From the NCBI RefSeq assembly GCF_024323335.1, contig NC_066581.1:344164399-344228398 (forward strand): DNA of 64,000 bases, read 5' to 3'. The notes beneath the pieces were generated by a model. That model was given only the letters and a program-made list of their open reading frames with translations, was not told where the DNA came from and ran no database searches. Origin of the DNA: Lathyrus oleraceus. Taxonomy: Eukaryota; Streptophyta; Magnoliopsida; Fabales; Fabaceae. Of this stretch, positions 14,001-26,233 are shown piece by piece (positions within the stretch are counted from its first letter, which is position 1; every line of letters starts with the position of its first letter). The position numbers were made by a program, and so were the translations under genes.

Positions 14001-14775
14001 CAACAACGGAAATGGGACTTCTCATGCACCAAATAAGGTATGCACTTGAGATATTGAAGAAGTTTGAAAGGGAGCATTACAATGCTGTCATTACTCGGCT
14101 GAACCAAGGCTACAGTTTTCGAAGAATGAGGATGAGATAGATGTTGATCTAACTCAGTATAGGGGATGTTTGGATCCTTGCGTTATTTGTGATTTGCGAT
14201 CATACTTGGCGTTTAGTGTCTGTATTGTGAGTATATTCATGGGGAGACTGAAGGTGTCTCACTTGGCAGCCGTCAAGAGGATCCTAAGATATGTCAAAGG
14301 GTGTATTGGCTGCGGAATTTTCTCTCCTGCAGCAAATACAGGCAGAAAATGCAATTTTCTCGGTTTTACCAATTTCAATTGGTGTGGAGATAAAGATGAT
14401 CAAAAGTCTACAGTTGGATACATATTTATGTTAGGTGGAACACCAATCTCATGGTGTTAGAAGAAGGGACTGGTAGTTTCACTCTCGTCTTGTGAGGCCA
14501 AGTACATTTTCGCTTCGTTATATGTGTGTCAAGTTGTGTGGCTAATGAATCTATTTAAGGGTGAGGTTGTTACACTCCTGGTTGATAATGTTTATGTGAT
14601 TAATCTTACGAAGAACCCAATTTTACATGGGAGGAGCATGCATATTGAGATAAAGGTTCACTACTTAAGAGAACTTCTTAGTGATGAAAAGTTAAGATTA
14701 AGATACTGTAGAAGTGAAGATTAATTCGCTGATTTGTTGACTAAGGGCATGGAAGACTTAGAGCACTTAAATTAA
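11025..14775 (+). pseudogene. Copia gag-pol polyprotein, multiply disrupted
   Basis: The frame begins at an ATG 49 nt past the 5' LTR with a copia gag-like start. Recognisable parts in order: protease segment with DSGCSTHM near 11900; the GAG-pre-integrase segment ending near 12450; integrase core 12460-12930; reverse transcriptase 13378-14010 with VYVKT and YVDDLLITG (the YVDD box near 13975); RNase H segment 14170-14740 ending in ADLLTKG. Breaks include stops at 12322-12324 and 13711-13713, a frameshift near 12966 and a deletion just after the YVDD segment. It cannot encode an active polyprotein. Confidence 0.85.
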
Positions 14776-14782
14776 GATAGTG

Positions 14783-15181
14783 TGTTAAAAGTATTTTTTT
14801 GTAATTCAAGTGTTGTATCTGGTTAACACGAAGGTGTAACCGGTTACAACAATGCAAACTTCTGAGCTGAAGAAACAAGGAAAACACTATGGGTGTAACA
14901 AATTAACATAATCACGTAACTGGTTACCACTGAAAGAGAAATAATTTTGTAACAGTTGTAACCAGTTATAGGTCTGAGTTTTCAATTTTTTCAGCTATTT
15001 TCTTATGTGACATCTATCCCAATCATTATGTAAAATTTGTATAAAATTTCTTGAAGGCATCCTCACTAATAATTAATGTAAATATTCTCATTCTCAATTA
15101 TCTCTCTCTCAATTTTCTCTTTTCCTACTCACACTCTATTTTATGCATCATCCACCAATCTTATGATTCCAAGTTCTATCA
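14783..15181 (+). repeat. 3' LTR of the copia element
   Basis: A 399-bp terminal repeat, TG...CA bounded, partly aligned by eye with 10650-10976 (shared: TTATGTGACAT, AATCATTATGTAA, TTTGTATAAAAT, CACACTCTATTTT). It holds several copies of a GTAACCGGTTAC-like palindrome (14836-14847, 14916-14927, 14958-14969). Confidence 0.75.
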
Positions 15182-16106
15182 ATATTAAAACTTTGGTATT
15201 AACTAATCTAAAATTACGAATCATAAGCCATTTTCACCACATTCTTTAAGTAAATCTTAACGGTCAAACCTCGAAAAAGTGCATATCCTAGACTATCCTT
15301 AGGATTTTCACAAAATTTTCTTAATGTAGTGTCAAATTGACTGCCATGTATTAGTGATGATTGATTGGACTTTTTATTTTTGTAATTAAAAGACAAATTA
15401 ATCTTATTATATTATAATTTTTTTCTTTGTTGACAAAAGGCATGTGAATGACAGAATGCACTTTAATGCCACATTGCTCATCTTCTTCAAATTTTATGGA
15501 TGAATCGACGTTGTTTTTGTCAAACAATGCTCGATGAACTTGTATTGCTCCGTTCCCTTTCTCCGGTCATGTTCAGTGTTGGAAACACAGAAACAGACCA
15601 TGCCATAGTCAATTGAATAACATTCAAGGAGATATTGCTGAAGTGGAAAAATAGTGTTTGATTCTACCACGTTGCTTCCATGACTACTTCTCCCTCATGT
15701 GCTTACGTGGTTGTTTCTTCTAGATGAATCATCATTTGTGTTGGTTAATAAGCAATTTTTTATTAAAAAACAACGCTTATAATAGAACCTAGGTAGTATT
15801 ATTTTGTGCATCCTCTTTACTCACCCGAGGAACTCAACGCTTATGTAGAACAACAAAGTACAACACATGCGCATGTAGAACACTTATGCCTGCACTGCAC
15901 ATAACGAAAAACAAGTTTGAGATGAAAACCGCAGCAGTAGAATTAGCACTGAGAATTAGTAGAACAACAATATTAACCAAAAAAACCATAAAAAACCAAA
16001 CATCATTATTATCCATGGAACTCACAAAGCGTACAATATCATAACTCCATGACTTTTTTTGTCTATATGAATATGAGAGAGAGAGACAGGTTCCCAGTTA
16101 ATTGTT
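15182..16106. other. Unassigned AT-rich DNA
   Basis: Nothing recognisable lies here. It separates the copia 3' LTR from the LINE tail. A short GA run occurs near 16077-16085. Confidence 0.5.
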
Positions 16107-16492
16107 ATGATTCCAAGGCACCTTAAACGCCACGACATTAAATTCAACTTTTATGATGTTGAAGATGTTAATCATGTTTTTTTGCTCTTGTTCGATTATT
16201 CATGTGGTTTGGAGAATGTTATCGGACTGTTCAATGGTTTGAGGAAGATAATTGTTGTCATCATATGTTGCGCAAGCTCGTCCAAGTCAGTTTGTTTTAT
16301 TTGGATAATTACTTCCTGGACTATATGGCGGACATGAAATCAGATATTATTCAACGATGTTGTCGACAATCCAATTGATATTGATCATAAAATTATTCAT
16401 AATTCTTGGTGGTGGTTGGATGTTTGTGCATCGTCTAGGAGTAAATGTAGTTACTATGATTGGTATAAAAATCCAGTTGATTTCTTGTAGAT
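16107..16492 (+). pseudogene. LINE (non-LTR) reverse transcriptase tail, zinc-binding domain remnant
   Basis: Translated pieces resemble the C-terminal zinc-binding (zf-RVT) region of plant L1-type reverse transcriptases: DVEDVNHVFLL, then WTIWRT (typically W-x-IWRxRN), then a segment ending YDWYKNPVDFL. The order and spacing fit the last 120 codons of such ORF2 proteins. The first part reads in different frames and a stop falls after WTIWRT, so it is dead. The LINE 3' region probably continues to about 16598, where a solo LTR interrupts it. Assignment rests on pattern recognition only. Confidence 0.55.
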
Positions 16493-18967
16493 GTTAGTGT
16501 AATGGCTTTGTTGTTAGTGTTTTAGATGAAGGTTTGGTGTTTGTTTGAGTGGCATCCCCCTAAATCCCCTTGTACACACCCTTATATTAAGAGGTGATTG
16601 TAGCGGTAAATTCATGACCATCAAGCTATGGATAAACTTGACGTCAATAAAACCAGAGTCGCCACTGCGCTTTTATTGTTTTCAAAGAAAAAGAGAAAAG
16701 TACGAACAAAACCCAAAGATAAGAAGTTTTCAAATCAAAACTAATAAAATGTCAGAGATTACAGGTAAGAGGGTTGGTTACACAGAGGAAAGATGTTAGC
16801 ACCCATAGTATCCTAGGTACTCCTAGGGAGCCCTTTTTTATGTGTGTACGTGTTTTTGGTATAAAATGATGTTTGAGAAAAAAAATAGAGTGTGAGGATG
16901 AGAAAAGAATTCATTGATTATATTTTTGTGTTTGATAAGACCTTCGGACTTGTGCCTACGTACCAACATAGAAATGAGGGATCAAAACCTTATAGTTCGT
17001 GGTAACAATTTCAAAGTGAGTGAGTTGCTTTTAACAAAAGGTTAATGAGAAAGGCACAAAAGGCCCAAAAGTTTGGATGAGGTTATTAGTTCTTTTTGTC
17101 TTTTGAAAGTTTAAGTCAATATGATTAGATTTATTTACAAGTTTGATTTAAGAAAAAAAGAGTTTGAAAATTCATTGGCATAAGACCAAAGTTTCTACAT
17201 GGAAAAGGTTTAAGTTTGAAATCACAAGCAAAGAAAGTTTTTGAAAAGGGGGAGAGATTTGAAAGTTAATAAGTGGGAGGAGATGAAGAGACTAATCCTA
17301 AGCATAAAATTTAAAGTTAAGAGTTGAAAAGATCTGACCGATGAGATGCAATCCAACATACAAGAATGTTATATAGAAAACCCACTTTCTCTTTGGACTT
17401 TGAATCAAGCAATAATCAGCAAGCAATTAGCAATATCAGACATCATGAAGATCAAGACATCAAATAAAGATAGCCCATCAAAGCAAGCAAATCCATAGCT
17501 AGCAGTCTTCTTTGTCTTCTTATGTATCAGATGAAATACTCCTTGATGAACTCAGAATAAGACATTAGACACAAGATCAAAATAACAGTTTGCATCAAGA
17601 CAATGTAGCAGATGAATTCAAATAAATCCCAAGACTTGCATTAGATGAAGGCTCAGTTTACAATAACTTGGTCTCAAAATGTTGGCATTGGCCCGGTCCT
17701 ATTTGCACAGAGAATGTTACCTAATCCTAAGTCCAAAAGTTCAGATCAAGATCAACAGTCCACCAAACATTTTGTAGGGTTTTTGTTGTTTATTAAGTAT
17801 TTTAAGGTCCTAAGACCACAAACAAAAACAAAATTACACAAACAAAATATATATAATCACAATATATGGCTGAAATGAGCAAAGTGAAAATGGCATAAAC
17901 ATAAACAAGCTAAATGAAATGTAAATGGCAATGAATGATAAATAACTAGAAATTAAATTGCATAAGGTAAATGACTTGAAAGTAAAGCAAAATTAATAAG
18001 AGTTAGTCAAATGTTAGTCAAAGTTAATTGAGTGTTAGTAGTGTTTTGCTTTTTAATTAATTAAGTCATTCTTTGGAGAACACTCAACCATCTATTCACA
18101 AGCATGAATCCTTGAATCAAGACATCTTCCATAGGAAGGAAAAAATGCCAAGTTTCCACACAATACCATGAAAGATGGGAGACTTACAATCTCACTTACT
18201 AGAATGCGATGCCTTTAGGGTCAAATTTAGCTCTATGTTAAGCAATCATAATTGGACTTATGTAGAAGTCACAACTATCTGAGGTCGGGCAATAAAAATT
18301 TAGGTGTTAATGCATGTTAAAGATTTGGTATGATGAACCAAACTCCTAAAACATACCACACACTAAAAGAAAAGGTCAAAAGGGGTGGACCTATCTCATT
18401 CATACTTATATTGGTTCATCTGACACAAGGTCATTGATGAACCAATTAGCCTTAGGATATTTGAGATTTCATTGGCCAATGAAAGGAATGGGAAAGAATA
18501 GGGATGGAGATGAACGGGGGGGGGGGGAGTGAGAGAAACACAAATTGGTCATGGAAGGAATTTTATCAAATTAAAATCATCCATTCATTTTGGGAGATGA
18601 AATGTACATTTCATCAATCCCCTAAATTCAATGATTTTAATCCAACAAAAGTCAAATCAACCTTGACCAAGGCCCAAACACATAGTCAAACTTCACAAGT
18701 CAATAAAAATGGCTCAACATAATTTTCACACAATTAAACAATTAAAAATCAAATTAAAATGCATTAAATTAAGTTATGTTTGATTAAAAACCTAAAACAT
18801 CTTCAAAACACCAAATAAATGGCCAAGAGATTTATCATAGGTCAAATAAGGTCAAATAAAGATTTTTGATGAAAGTCCCATATTTTTTGGATTAAAAATG
18901 AAATTATAGTAAATTAAACAAAATAAAGAAATTAAATGAAAAATCAGAAAATACAAAAAAACAAGGA

Positions 18968-19009
18968 CCATCAGATCTCCCTCATTAATTGAGGTTCCAG
19001 ATCTGATGG
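18968..19009 (-). promoter_or_regulatory. Leader stem-loop in L3
   Basis: Perfect 11-bp arms, CCATCAGATCT (18968-18978) and AGATCTGATGG (18999-19009), enclose the conserved CATTAATTGAGG-type loop. It lies about 0.7 kb downstream of the TATA box in the direction of transcription. Confidence 0.7.
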
Positions 19010-19703
19010 CCAAGCGCGCGCTTCACACCATACACCTCAGTCAATGCGTCATAGGGATGGTAATCACAAGGAGCGGCCAGGATTAGAACATTTGAACAAG
19101 ACCTGATGGTCAAGAGGCGTGCCAACACACCACCGGAGCTAGGGCTCCAGGCTTCTTCTCCGGTGGACCTCACCGGACTGGTCCACCACCAACCACCACA
19201 AAAATGAAAAACAAGGACATGGATTTAAAGAAAAAATGCTCAGGAGCTCGAATCTGGCCTCAATTTTCTCCAATTCCAAGTATATAAAAAGATACAAGGA
19301 TTTGAATTTTGAGGATCATGAACTGAGTTGCTTCGATTTGACCTCAAAGCAACTTAATCTTCTTGCCTACATTGGTAGGACTTCACCCAACCAAAAATCA
19401 CAAAGAATAGTGAAAAATTGAGGGAGAATCGAAGAGATGAAAAATTTGAAAAATTACCTTCGAGGGAGCTTCAACCTTGCTTGATCTTGATCTTAATTGT
19501 GCCTGGCTTTGTTTCAAAGCTTGTAGGAAGTGATTAAGATCAGAAAATGACTTGGACTCTTGGAGTTTCGATCTCAAAACAGAATGAGATTTGAAGCTCG
19601 ATTTTCAAATGAAAAACTTAAAGATTATCCTTTAATGGTGAAGGTTTGGATTTCAGGTTCAAAGCTTAGGCATGAGGTCCTCAATTCTGAGCATGAGGGG
19701 TTG

Positions 19704-19711
19704 TATTTATA
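19704..19711 (-). promoter_or_regulatory. TATA box of LTR L3
   Basis: TATTTATA on the plus strand reads TATAAATA on the sense strand, about 1.5 kb inside the LTR, the same place as in the other Ogre-like LTRs. Confidence 0.6.
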
Positions 19712-22700
19712 GGCAATGTGATTTCATTTCCACACACTTTCAAATTTTGCCAAATTTAGCAATTTTCATTGCATGCTTGCATGGGTGTGTGATAGGCCCG
19801 TCAAGTGATGTATTCAGGTCCAAAATTGCTTGAGAATCATGCTGAAATCATGCCATGTGGCCATGCATTTGAGTTTGAAATGTGAAGGTTAAAAACATCC
19901 AATTGGTCCCTGGAAAATAACCCATGCGCAAGTCCTTGATTTTTTGGGCAAATCAGGTGATCTTGGACTTTTTGGAAAAGTGGGATCAAGGGGAACAACT
20001 TTCATGTTGAACACTTTTCCATTTGAAGCTTGGATTATGATGAATTTTGAGGTGGAAGTTTGGAAAATCAGACATATTTGAAAATTTTCTAAGTACCAAG
20101 TAAAATGTTCACTTCTTCCACCTTGAATAACTTTTTCTATGGGCTTAAAATGGAACCAGTTCCTTCATCCAAGTTGTATATCTTTAAAATCTATTAAATT
20201 TGGTCACAAATTTGACCTTATTTGGATTTGTCATAAAGGAGTTATGCATTTTAGAAGTTGAGGAAAATCACTTGTTCAATGGTAGTGACCCAAAAGACCT
20301 ATAATGTTTCCTCTTGGCACATGCATTTGTAAGCTGAATTTGAACTTCTTCCAAACATCAGAGTTTAAACGTACATCTTGAATTTGATCATGAAACTTGA
20401 ATGGATTTCATATCATAAAAATTGAGCAAGTTATGGTCCTTGGAAGTTGACCTCCTAACAAGGGTTCAAACAAAATGACCTATAATATTTCACTGTAAAA
20501 AGTGATTTTCCAAGCAAAAATAGATCTTTACTTAAACATAAAAGTTGTTTGTAATGTCATTATGAGTAACTTTTCTCTTGGAAGAATTTTTCATATGATA
20601 AAAATTGTAGGAGATAGGGTCTAGGGAACCCCAGTTTTGACCAGATCACTTTCTCTAGTTAACCACCATGAACCAACTTGCTAACTTGACATTATCTTGA
20701 TTTTTGGGACTCGTGGAGGACCATATATGTGTAATATGATTTAATATGAAGTATCCTTTTAAATATTTGATCAAATATTGAAGAAACTTGTTGAGGAAGT
20801 CACACAAGATACCTAGATGAATTAGGGCTTCCAAGGGAAACAAGCTTCAAACACTTGATGATTTATTGATCAAAATGATATGTGAAGACTATGGGATCCA
20901 TACATGATGTATATAGTCAATTTAAACCACCTCTTGATTGATCTTCTTGCATTGAGGGTCTTAAACCCTAGATATGAGCTTGATGGAGCATGGGTGAACT
21001 CACACACTACCTACAAAAGCAACAAACTATACATGGACATATTTTTGATATTTTGGTTAGTAAATAATGAAAAACAAAGTATGATACAATCAAATGTGCT
21101 TGGTGACCTCTCCCAATGCAAACCCAATGAATGAGAGGTAAGGAGGATGCCAAGGTGTGATCTCAATGCCAATGCATATGATGAGATAGCATGAGGGATC
21201 TTAAGGTCAAAATTGGGGTCTTACAGTGATTAACCCAAAAGAGATAAAACAAATTATAGTGTTTAAACCAAGAGGAACTTGAGATGGTGAGCCGCGTGTC
21301 TAGCTGCAGACTTGACAGTGAATTGATTTGAATTGCACTAAAGTCTGTGAATAGAGATGAATACTCTAAGTAACTGGGTCATTCATATAATACCCAAAAT
21401 AATAATAATGAGGATAGGAATGTGTAAGACCCCAATTTTGACCCTAATATCCCTCATGCTATTCTCATCATATGCATTAGAATTGGGATCACACCTTGGC
21501 ATTCTCCTTACCCCTCATTCATTGGGTTTGCATTGGGAGAGATCACCAAGCACATTTGATTGTATCATACTTCATTTTCATTTATTTACTAACCAAAATA
21601 CTAAAATATGTCAATGTATAGTTTGTTGCTTTTGTAGGTAGTGTGTATGCTCACACATGCTCTATCAAGCTCATATCTAGGGTTTGAGACCCTAAATGCA
21701 AGAAGCTCAATCAAGAAATGGTTCAATATGGCTCTAAGTATCATATATGGATCCCCATGACCTCCACATTTTATTTTGATCAAGATATCATCAAGAGTTT
21801 GGAGTTGGTTTGCCTTGAAAACCCTAATTCATCTAGGTATCTTGTGTGACTTCTTCAACAAGTTTCTTCAATAATTGATCAAGTACTTCAAGGGATACTT
21901 AACCTTACATCATCTTATACATATATGATTCTCCATGATTCCCAAAAGTCAATAGAATGTCAAGCTAGCAAGTTGGTTCATGATGGTTGACCAGAGAAAG
22001 TCAATTGGTCAAAACTGGGGTTCCCTAGACCATATCTCCTACAACTTTTGTCATATGAAAATGATTACAAGATAAAAGTTACTACTAATGACATTATAAA
22101 CAACTTTCATGTTGAGGTGAAGATCTAGTTTTGCTTGGAAAGTCATTTGTTATGGTGAAAGATTATAGGTCATTTTGTCTAAACCCTAGTTTGGAAGTCA
22201 ACTTCCCAAGGCCATAACTTGCTCAATTTGTATGATATGAAAGCAATTAAAATTGCATGATCAAATTAAAGATGTCTACTTCAACTTTTATGTTTGAATG
22301 AAGCGCAAATTCAACTTGCAAATGCATATGCCAAGAGGAAACATTATAGGTCATTTTGGACCAAACCATTGAACAAGTGATTTTCCTCACTTCTAAAATG
22401 CGTAACTCCTTCATGAAAAATCCAAATGGGGCTAAATTTGTGACCAATTTAAGAGGTTTGAAATATCTACAACTTTTATGAAGGAACTATTCTTATTTGA
22501 GGTCTATAGAAAAAGTTATTCATTGGTGGAAGAAGTGAACATATGGCTTGGTACTTAGAATTTTTTTTAACATGTTTGATTTCCCAAACTTCTACCTTAA
22601 AATTAATCATGATTCAAGCTTCAAATTAAAATGTGTTCAACATGAAAGTTGTTTCCCTTGATTTCACCTTTCCAAAAGTCCAAAATCATCTCATTTGGAC

Positions 22701-22934
22701 AAAGTATGAGGCACTTGCGCATGGGTGAAAGTTGAAGTACCATTTGGATATTTTCAAGGTCCAATTTCCATACACACTTGCATAAGCTTCCAATATGATT
22801 TCAGTACATTTCACATTGGATTATGGATCAAATGTTATCATTTCATGGGCCTCATGCACGCCCATGCAACCATGCAAAGAGGATTTTCAAATTTTTGCCA
22901 AAATTGGAAGTGTGCAAATATCATTCTCTATGGC

Positions 22935-22942
22935 TATAAATA
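22935..22942 (+). promoter_or_regulatory. TATA box of LTR L4
   Basis: GCTATAAATAG about 1.5 kb into the LTR, the best candidate core promoter. Confidence 0.6.
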
Positions 22943-23594
22943 GAACCTCTCATGCTCAGAATTGAGGACCTCATGCCCAAGCTTTGATTCAGAAACCCCA
23001 AACCCTCACCATTGAAGGATAAACTTTAGGATTTTCTTTTAAAATCGAGTTTCAATTCTCCATCTGTTTTGAGATTGAAACTCCAAGAGTCCATCCCTTT
23101 CTCTGATCTATTTCTCTTCCATCAAGCATCTGAAGCAAGGCCAAGCATAAGTGAATTTTCAGATTTTTCATTTCTTCGATTCTCACTCAATTCTCCATTA
23201 TTCTTGTTGATTTTTGGTTGTCTTAAGTCCTACCAATGTAGGCAAGAAGATTGAAATGCTTTGAGGTCAAATCGAAGTAACTCAGTTCATGATCCTCAAA
23301 ATTAAATTCCTTGTATCTTTTCATATGCTTGGAATTAGACAAAATTGAGGCCAGATTCGAGCTCCTGGGCGTTTTTCCTTCAAAATAGTGTACTATTTTC
23401 CATTTTCTTTGAGTTAAACTTGGACCAACCCGGTGGTCCTCACCGGAGAAGATGACCGGAGCTAGGGCTCCGGTGGTGTGTTGGCTTGTCCAAAACCCTT
23501 TGATCTGAGTCCCACGTTCTAATCTCAACCATCTAAAGTGATTACCACACGTGGATCTCATTTGACTAAGGAACACATAGAACACGCGCGCTTT

Positions 23595-23642
23595 GGACCA
23601 TCTGATCTGCCACCTCAATTAATGAGAGAGATCAGATGGTCC
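23595..23642 (+). promoter_or_regulatory. Leader stem-loop in L4
   Basis: Perfect 14-bp arms, GGACCATCTGATCT (23595-23608) and AGATCAGATGGTCC (23629-23642), around a 20-nt loop holding CCTCAATTAATGAG. It is about 0.65 kb downstream of the TATA box. Confidence 0.75.
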
Positions 23643-24632
23643 ACGTATTTTTGAATTTTTGAATTTTCATTTTAATTGATTTATTTTCATTAATTCATAT
23701 AAATTTCATTATTGATCCAAAAAATATGAGACTTTCACCAAAAAATTCAAATATTTTCCTCTTTCATTTTCTGAATTAAAATTATTTTTTGGATCAATAT
23801 TGATATTTTTCATGATTTATTTGTTTTTGTGCATAATTTTTATTGTTTAAAAATACTTTTGACTTTTCAAAAAATAGTGAAATTTTTTCTTCAAGGTTCT
23901 TTGGCCTAGTTTGACCTATGATAAATCTCTTGGCCATTTATTTGGTGTTTTGAAGAGGTTTTGGGTTTTTGGTAAAACATAATTTATATTAATGCATTTT
24001 TAATTTGTTTAATTGAAAATAAATTATGTTGAGCCATTTTTATTGACTTGTGAAGTTTGACTATGTGTTTGGGCCTTGGTCAAGGTTGATTTGACTTTTG
24101 TTTGATTAAAATCATTGGATTTAGGGGATTAATGAAATGTACATTTAATCTTCCAAAATGAATGAATGATTTTAATTTGATAAAATTCCTCCCATGACCA
24201 ATTTGTGTTTGTCTTATATCCCCTCCCACTTCATCTTCAATCCTTTTCTATATCATTCCTCTCATTGGCCAATGAAATCTCAATATCATAAGGCTAATTG
24301 GTTCATGAACCAATACAAGTATGGATGAGATTAGGTCCACCCTTTGAACATTTTCTTTTTGTGTGTAGTATGTTTTAGGAGTATGGTTCATTATACCATA
24401 TCTCTAAGATGCATTAACACCAAAAATTATATTGCCCGACCTCATATAGTTGTGACTTCTACATAAGTCCAATTACGATTGCTTAACATAGCACTAAATT
24501 TTAACCCAAAAGCATAGCATTCTAGTAAGTGAGATTGTAAGTCTCACCCCTTTCATGGTATTGTGTGGAAACTTGACATTTTTTCCTTCCTTTGGAAGAT
24601 GTCTTGGTTCAAGGATCCATGCTTGTGAATAG

Positions 24633-26220
24633 TGATATGTCTCGTGACTGTATATAGAATATAGTCTATCGGGTACTTGACTGCAAGTGCTCTGTCCAGT
24701 CGTTTTAGTTTTACAAGATATCGAACCCACAAGGACCGATGGTCAAACTAATGCTATCGACGTTACTATGTTTAGCTAAGGGAATGATTTTTAGAAGTTA
24801 GGTTGAAGAAAATTAAATCTAAGGGAAGTTAAGTCTTAAGGAAATATTAATAGAAGGATATCAGTATGCAACGCATTAATCGTTAGGGATTCGATAAGTC
24901 ACCGATGTATAATTTAAGTATCAAATATCTTTCAGTAGAAAATACTTATTTAAAAGGTTTTATCTCACACTCTCGTGATTGTTAATTTGGACTATACCTT
25001 TAAGTCAGAATGTACGCTCTCGCTGTCCCATTTGAAGTTAAAAATACTTTTTGAAAATAAATAAGTTCTAATTGCTTTTAAAGTGCTCTCGCTGTTTTTA
25101 AAAAAAATGCCTAGTTTTTACTATCCAGTTCGACCCTCACACTCTCGCGATTATCGGTTCTCACCTTAGTTAATTTCCCACTCTCGTGGCAAAATCGTAT
25201 TAAATAGCCTCTCACTTTTGTGACAAAGTTAATTAAATTTAAATTAAAAACCACGGCAAAAAAGATTGTTTGAGGAAAGAAGTTTTACCCCGATTATTAT
25301 TAAATCCCGTCTAATTAAATTGTTACATATCGATACCGGTAGTTTAGCCGGACATGTTAAACAACGCAAACACAAACGAACATGAACAGATCAACAATAA
25401 AGCAAACATGATTATAATAATAATAATAATAAATCAATAACAATTTAATAAAAACCTGGAAATTGGATTAATAGAATAAGCCGAATCTTGAAGTACTCGA
25501 GCAGTCCTCCACAGGTCGGTAGGATTCTGCCTCTTTAAAATAATAGCTTAAACTAAATTAAATAAATTGTAGTAGTTCCCCAGTGTAAGAAACTACTACT
25601 TTAGCTAAATGAAAAGCGGAAAGGAAAAAGGGAAAATCAAAGCTCTGAACGGTAAAAGAAAATAATGTTGCTGCAGAAAAAGTAAAAGACAAAATAAAAT
25701 TGCTGTGAAAAAATGCAGAGAGAAAGAGGTCTTCAAAGCTGGCTTCAGAGAGAAAAATTAAGCGTCCCCCCGTAGGTTTCCAACTTCCATCCTTTTATAT
25801 CCCCCATTAGGTCATGGCAGTTGAGACAAAAAAGGATGACTTGGTTGAGTGAGGAATCCACGGGAAAGGGGTTGAGGAACGAGAATTAAGGGCCTTTTGG
25901 ATCACTTATGTTGACAATTTCAAAGCGCTGATCTTGGCCGCGTGACGTTCGTGATGGGCCTGTGACGGTCGTGACAGGTTGGGCGTGACGGTCGTCACAT
26001 TCACAAAGTTTGTATTCTCTATTTTTCTATTTTTCTGTTGCTGTCTCTTTTGTTTCTTCTTCTTTTCCTTCCTTTTCTATACTTTGCTCATTTAAGCATG
26101 GGGATTGAAATACCTGCAAAAATAACTCGAACACTTGCGAAATAATCGGAATATAAATGAAAGTGGTACGATTTTTTAGTGTAAATCAAGGCAAATATAC
26201 AATGTATTTTCGCGTTATCA
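24633..26220 (-). repeat. 3' LTR of the Athila-like element (1,588 bp)
   Basis: TG...CA bounded and near-identical to 61970-63579 over the stretches compared. It carries three TGACG/CGTCA units (25941-26000) about 150-200 bp upstream (in the sense direction) of a TATA box at 25791-25799. The 5' LTR has one more unit. Confidence 0.93.
25791..25799 (-). promoter_or_regulatory. TATA box in Athila 3' LTR
   Basis: CCTTTTATA on plus reads TATAAAAGG on the sense strand, downstream of the TGACG array. The matching site in the 5' LTR is 63123-63130. Confidence 0.55.
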
Positions 26221-26233
26221 AACTCCCCTAAAC
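26221..26233 (-). promoter_or_regulatory. Polypurine tract of the Athila-like element
   Basis: The sense strand reads GTTTAGGGGAGTT immediately before the 3' LTR: the expected place and composition of the plus-strand primer. Confidence 0.75.

Larger units (their letters stand above)
10554..15181 (+). mobile_element. Decayed Ty1/copia LTR retrotransposon
   Basis: Two diverged LTRs flank a broken copia coding region. The 3' LTR is 14783-15181 (TGTTAAAAG to TTCTATCA). The matching 5' LTR ends at 10976 (TTCTAACA) and probably starts near 10554; that edge is uncertain. A poor tRNA-iMet-like primer site begins near 10977. The coding order (protease, integrase, then reverse transcriptase and RNase H) is that of copia, not gypsy. 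LTR divergence and multiple breaks mark it as old. No convincing target duplication was found. Confidence 0.8.
16599..21225 (-). mobile_element. Solo Ogre-like LTR, 4.6 kb (L3), TSD GTGAT
   Basis: A complete LTR on the minus strand: TGTAAGACCCC at its start (21225) and CGCTACA at its end (16599). The 5 bp on both sides are GTGAT (16594-16598 and 21226-21230), and neither side has a primer site or polypurine tract. This is the signature of an Ogre-like element reduced to one LTR by recombination between its two LTRs. It carries the TATA box (19704-19711), the leader stem-loop (18968-19009) and a 12-bp G run at 18516. The 197 bp between its right TSD and the next LTR show nothing recognisable. 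Confidence 0.92.
21423..24632 (+). mobile_element. Ogre-like LTR, left part (L4), split by Athila insertion
   Basis: Begins TGTAAGACCCCAATTTTGAC on the plus strand. The sequence is the reverse complement of L2 and L3 along its length (for example 24590-24627 against the segment near 5485-5525). It is cut at 24632 and resumes at 63580, after the Athila-like insertion with duplication AATAG. It has a TATA box at 22935-22942 and a perfect 14-bp leader stem-loop at 23595-23642. The 5 bp before it are GAATG; its far end is beyond the window, so solo or full-length status is unknown. Confidence 0.9.

Noticed and set aside
18516..18527. Run of 12 G
   Set aside because: A simple homopolymer inside a solo LTR, not a polypurine tract since no internal region adjoins it.
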